From: Curtobacterium sp. MCBD17_013
GTDB lineage: Bacteria > Actinomycetota > Actinomycetes > Actinomycetales > Microbacteriaceae
Length of the DNA: 64,000 bases
Reading direction: 5' to 3'
NCBI RefSeq assembly: GCF_003234565.1
Contig: NZ_QKTU01000012.1
Coordinates: forward strand, 22,779 to 86,778
The translations under genes and the position numbers were made by a program. Positions 61,541-64,000 of the stretch are shown here, piece after piece. Within the stretch, counting starts at the first letter, position 1, and each line of letters opens with the position of its first letter. The notes under the pieces are model-generated. The model searched no databases, was not told the DNA's origin, and was given only the letters and a program-made list of their open reading frames with translations.

Positions 61541-62635
61541 TCAGTCCGTCGGCAGCGGCCGCTCGTCGGCGCGCACGCGGACCTGGTTCGCGAGGTCGCG
61601 CAGACGCTGTTCCTCGCGTTCGGTCTCGGGATCGGGCTCGGGCAGCTCCGCGGCGGCCAGGCGCACCTGCCGCGCGGTCGCGACGTCGTGGTCGTGCCAC
61701 CGTGCCAGCGCGAAGTTGCGGCGCACGTCGCGGAGGGGGAGGCGGATCGTGGCGTCCGCCTCGACGCCGGCGAACAGCTGCCGCATCCGGATGATCTCCG
61801 AGTCGAGCTCGCCCCCGACCACGAGCACGAAGTTCGAGATGTAGAGGTAGACGAGCAGCAGGATCGCGCCACCGAGCCAGCCGTACGCGTGGTTGATGGA
61901 CCCGATCGTCTTGACGTACACGACGAACCCGAGGGTCGCGAGGGCCCAGGTGCCGATCGCGAACCCGGCTCCGGCCGAGACCCACCGCAGGTGTGGTGCC
62001 CGGACGTTCGGCGTCGCGTAGTACAGCACCCCGACCATGACGACGAGGGTCGCGAGGAGGACGGGCCACTTGCCGACGTCCCACAGGCCCTCGAGCCAGG
62101 CCGGCCACCCCATCCGGTGCACGACCGTGGCGACCGCCGTCGGGGTGCCGAGCAGGATCGTGATCGCCACGGCGCCCCCGACCATGATGAGCATCGTGAC
62201 GAGCAGCATCATGCTGCGGAACTTCCAGATCCGTCGCCCCTCCTCGACCTCGTAGGCCGTGTTCATCGCGCGCCCGAACGCGGTCGCGTACCCGGACAGC
62301 GACCACAGGGTCAGGAGGAGGCCGATGGCCAACGCGAGCTCCGGGCTGTCGAGCGCGGTGAGCTGCCGGAGCGGCGTCTCGAGGTGTCGCGCGGTCTCCG
62401 GGCGGATGATGGCGCCGAGGATCTGGATGATGTCGGTGATCGTGTCACCGGAGCGGTCGAGGATCGACACGGCCGACACGACGGTCAGGGCCGTGGGGAA
62501 CGCCGTCAGCGTGGCGAAGAAGGTGAGCGAGGCAGCGGCGTCGACGACCCGGTGCCGGATGACCTGGTGGGTCGTCCGCCGGACGACCGCCCGGAACCCG
62601 GTGCGCTTGAGGGCACGCGAGTCGGCGTCCTGCAT
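61541..62635 (-). CDS. YihY/BrkB-family membrane protein
   Basis: A 364-residue protein of the YihY/virulence factor BrkB family. Six helices occur with the typical stretches VVDAAASLTFFATLTAFPTALT, GLLLTLWSLSGYATAFGRAMNTAYEVEEGR and ILLLVYLYISNFVLVVGGELDSE. The family is widely conserved with no agreed function and is not an RNase despite old naming. ATG 62635 lies 7 bases after TAGCGT (62643-62648 on the plus strand), implying a leaderless message from within the end of the MFS gene; a GTG at 62644 would overlap that promoter. The tail is polar and charged. Confidence 0.9.
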   Translation of the reverse strand: MQDADSRALKRTGFRAVVRRTTHQVIRHRVVDAAASLTFFATLTAFPTALTVVSAVSILDRSGDTITDIIQILGAIIRPETARHLETPLRQLTALDSPELALAIGLLLTLWSLSGYATAFGRAMNTAYEVEEGRRIWKFRSMMLLVTMLIMVGGAVAITILLGTPTAVATVVHRMGWPAWLEGLWDVGKWPVLLATLVVMVGVLYYATPNVRAPHLRWVSAGAGFAIGTWALATLGFVVYVKTIGSINHAYGWLGGAILLLVYLYISNFVLVVGGELDSEIIRMRQLFAGVEADATIRLPLRDVRRNFALARWHDHDVATARQVRLAAAELPEPDPETEREEQRLRDLANQVRVRADERPLPTD

Positions 62636-62645
62636 GCCCCCCACG

Positions 62646-64000
62646 CTAGCCGTCCGCGGGGCGGAGGGCGTCGTACCGCCGGAACGAGGGAACGAGGCGC
62701 AGCAGGAGCGCCACGAGTCCGATGATCACGACGCCGCCGACGATCGGCGGGACCGCGATGCCGACGGCCACGACGAGGCCCGCGTACAGGTCGCCGATCC
62801 GGGGACCGCCGGTCACCACGACGACGAAGATGCCCTGCAGTCGGCCGCGCATGCCGTCCGGTGCGGCGGCCTGGAGGATCGTCCCGCGGAACACGCTGCT
62901 CACGTTGTCCGCACCACCGGACACCAGGAGCGCCGCGGACGCGAGCACGAGCGCCGGCAGGATCCCGATGCCGAACCCGACGTGGGCGCGGCCGCCGAGC
63001 GCGTGGGCGGCCGCGATCACGATGCCGAACACGGCGATCGAGGCCCCGTAGACCGTGATCGCCCAACCCACCGCCTCACCCTGGCGTCGGACGTGTCCGA
63101 GCGGGCCGGAGAACACGCTCGACACGAGTGCCCCCACGGCGTACGCGGCCGTGAGCACGCCGACCGTGATCGAGCCGCCACCGATGACGAGCGCCCCGAT
63201 CGCGGGGAACAGGACGCGGGGTTGGCCGAACGTCATCGCGATGATGTCGAGCACGAACGTCATCGTGATCGTCGGGGAGCGCCGGAGGAACCGCGCGCCC
63301 TCGACGAGCGACCCGAGCCCCGGGCGCTGTGCGTCGTGCTCCGGCGCCATGCGCGGCAGCGTGATGACCCCCGTGAACGCGAAGCTGAAGAGGACGACGT
63401 CGATCGTGTAGGTGGGCGCGTACCCGACGGCGGCCACGAGCACGCCGGCGACGGCGGGCCCCACCGTGACCGCGAATCCCGTCCCGATGCCGCTGAGCGC
63501 TCCGGCGGCCGGCAGCAGGTCGGTGCCGATGAGCCGCGGGATGATCGCGGAGCGGGAGGCCCCGATCACCGTCCCGGCGACCGCGTTCACCGTCGCGAGC
63601 ACGTACAGCAGCGCCACGTTCTCGAGGCCGAGCCAGGCGTGCGTGGCGATGAGGGCGGTGGACACCCAGGCGAGGACCGCGCTCGCGAGGGCGACGGCGC
63701 GGCGGTCGAACGCGTCGGCGAGCATGCCGCCGTACAGCCCGGCCGCGATCATCGGCACGAGCGAGATGACCCCGACGAGCGAGACCGCGAACGTCGACCG
63801 GGTGATGTCGTACACCTCGAGGCCGACGGCGACGGTCGTCATCTGGGTCCCGATGCCGGCGACCGAGCTCCCGACCCAGAGGCGGGCGAACGCGGGGGAC
63901 CGGCGCAGCGGCGTGAGGTCGGCGAGGAGCGACCGGTGCCGGGTCGGCTCGGTGTCGACGGACGCGGGAGGGGTCGGAGTGGTGGGGGTCTGATCGTGGG
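62646..64000 (-). CDS. MFS exporter (EntS/MFS_3-like), 5'-truncated by the window
   Basis: The open frame runs off the right edge with no start codon inside it, giving at least 451 residues. It begins in the window as a polar Thr/Pro-rich tail (QTPTTPTPPASVDTEP), then RSLLADLTPLRRSPAFARLWVGSSVAGIGTQM, typical of the opening of MFS_3/enterobactin exporter-like proteins. About twelve helices follow, with the second-half motif region VSSVFSGPLGHVRRQGEAVG. Transport of siderophores or other small molecules is possible; the substrate is unknown. The stop lies 10 bases before the BrkB start, so the two may be coexpressed. Confidence 0.85.
   Translation of the reverse strand, partial: HDQTPTTPTPPASVDTEPTRHRSLLADLTPLRRSPAFARLWVGSSVAGIGTQMTTVAVGLEVYDITRSTFAVSLVGVISLVPMIAAGLYGGMLADAFDRRAVALASAVLAWVSTALIATHAWLGLENVALLYVLATVNAVAGTVIGASRSAIIPRLIGTDLLPAAGALSGIGTGFAVTVGPAVAGVLVAAVGYAPTYTIDVVLFSFAFTGVITLPRMAPEHDAQRPGLGSLVEGARFLRRSPTITMTFVLDIIAMTFGQPRVLFPAIGALVIGGGSITVGVLTAAYAVGALVSSVFSGPLGHVRRQGEAVGWAITVYGASIAVFGIVIAAAHALGGRAHVGFGIGILPALVLASAALLVSGGADNVSSVFRGTILQAAAPDGMRGRLQGIFVVVVTGGPRIGDLYAGLVVAVGIAVPPIVGGVVIIGLVALLLRLVPSFRRYDALRPADG

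Overview
The window is high-GC DNA (roughly 70-75 percent G+C by eye) with tightly packed genes, many GTG or TTG starts, 4-nt stop/start overlaps and several likely leaderless promoters. This points to an actinobacterium. The block ileS-folC-DUF4233-ndk-rne-rplU-rpmA-obgE-proB-proA-nadD-rsfS, a mycoredoxin, a VKOR/DsbA pair and an actinobacterial LexA (SOS) box fit the family Microbacteriaceae. A Curtobacterium-like genome is my best guess, but this is inference without a database search. There is no convincing prophage, insertion sequence, CRISPR array or plasmid gene. The window looks like ordinary chromosome.

Layout. 1-3.5 kb: end of a DMT exporter, a dienelactone hydrolase, small membrane and unknown genes, an LpqC-like esterase and a divergent MerR regulator. 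3.6-9.8 kb: a peptide/nickel-type ABC uptake operon (lipoprotein, two permeases, one protein with both ATPase domains) with a divergent TetR regulator and a dyad over the operon start. 9.8-12.1 kb: an acyltransferase-3 protein and a CDF metal exporter. 12.1-18.1 kb: ileS behind a T-box, then folC, a DUF4233 protein and ndk. 18.3-20.1 kb: the oxidative folding pair DsbA-like and VKOR, facing away from rne. 20.1-32.6 kb: rne with a structured leader, a repeat-rich membrane protein, L21/L27, Obg, proline synthesis (proB, leaderless proA), nadD, rsfS and tRNA-Ala(GGC).

32.7-40 kb: a mutarotase-like protein, then the SOS mutasome (DUF6504-like gene, imuA, imuB, dnaE2) with two perfect LexA boxes. 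40-45.3 kb: an OmpR-type two-component system, an unknown gene, a FUSC transporter and a kinase-like protein. 45.3-51.1 kb: a SNF2 helicase with a leader of more than 300 nt, a mycoredoxin, and a coupled padR/membrane protein/CYTH-CHAD operon. 51.2-56.6 kb: an S9 peptidase, an amidohydrolase, a PabC-like enzyme, an unknown gene and a NUDIX hydrolase. 56.6-64 kb: membrane proteins (ABC-2/DUF3533-like, CPA1 antiporter, PiT phosphate transporter, small membrane protein, YihY/BrkB, and an MFS exporter running off the right edge).

The most unusual features are an 11-nt mini-hairpin word (CGGGAGGCCCG) found 16 times on either strand and enriched between genes; a perfect 24-bp inverted repeat between convergent genes; the long helicase leader; an RNase E without the usual cysteine zinc-link; and a CYTH domain without its signature lysine. 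None of these has been tested beyond reading the sequence.
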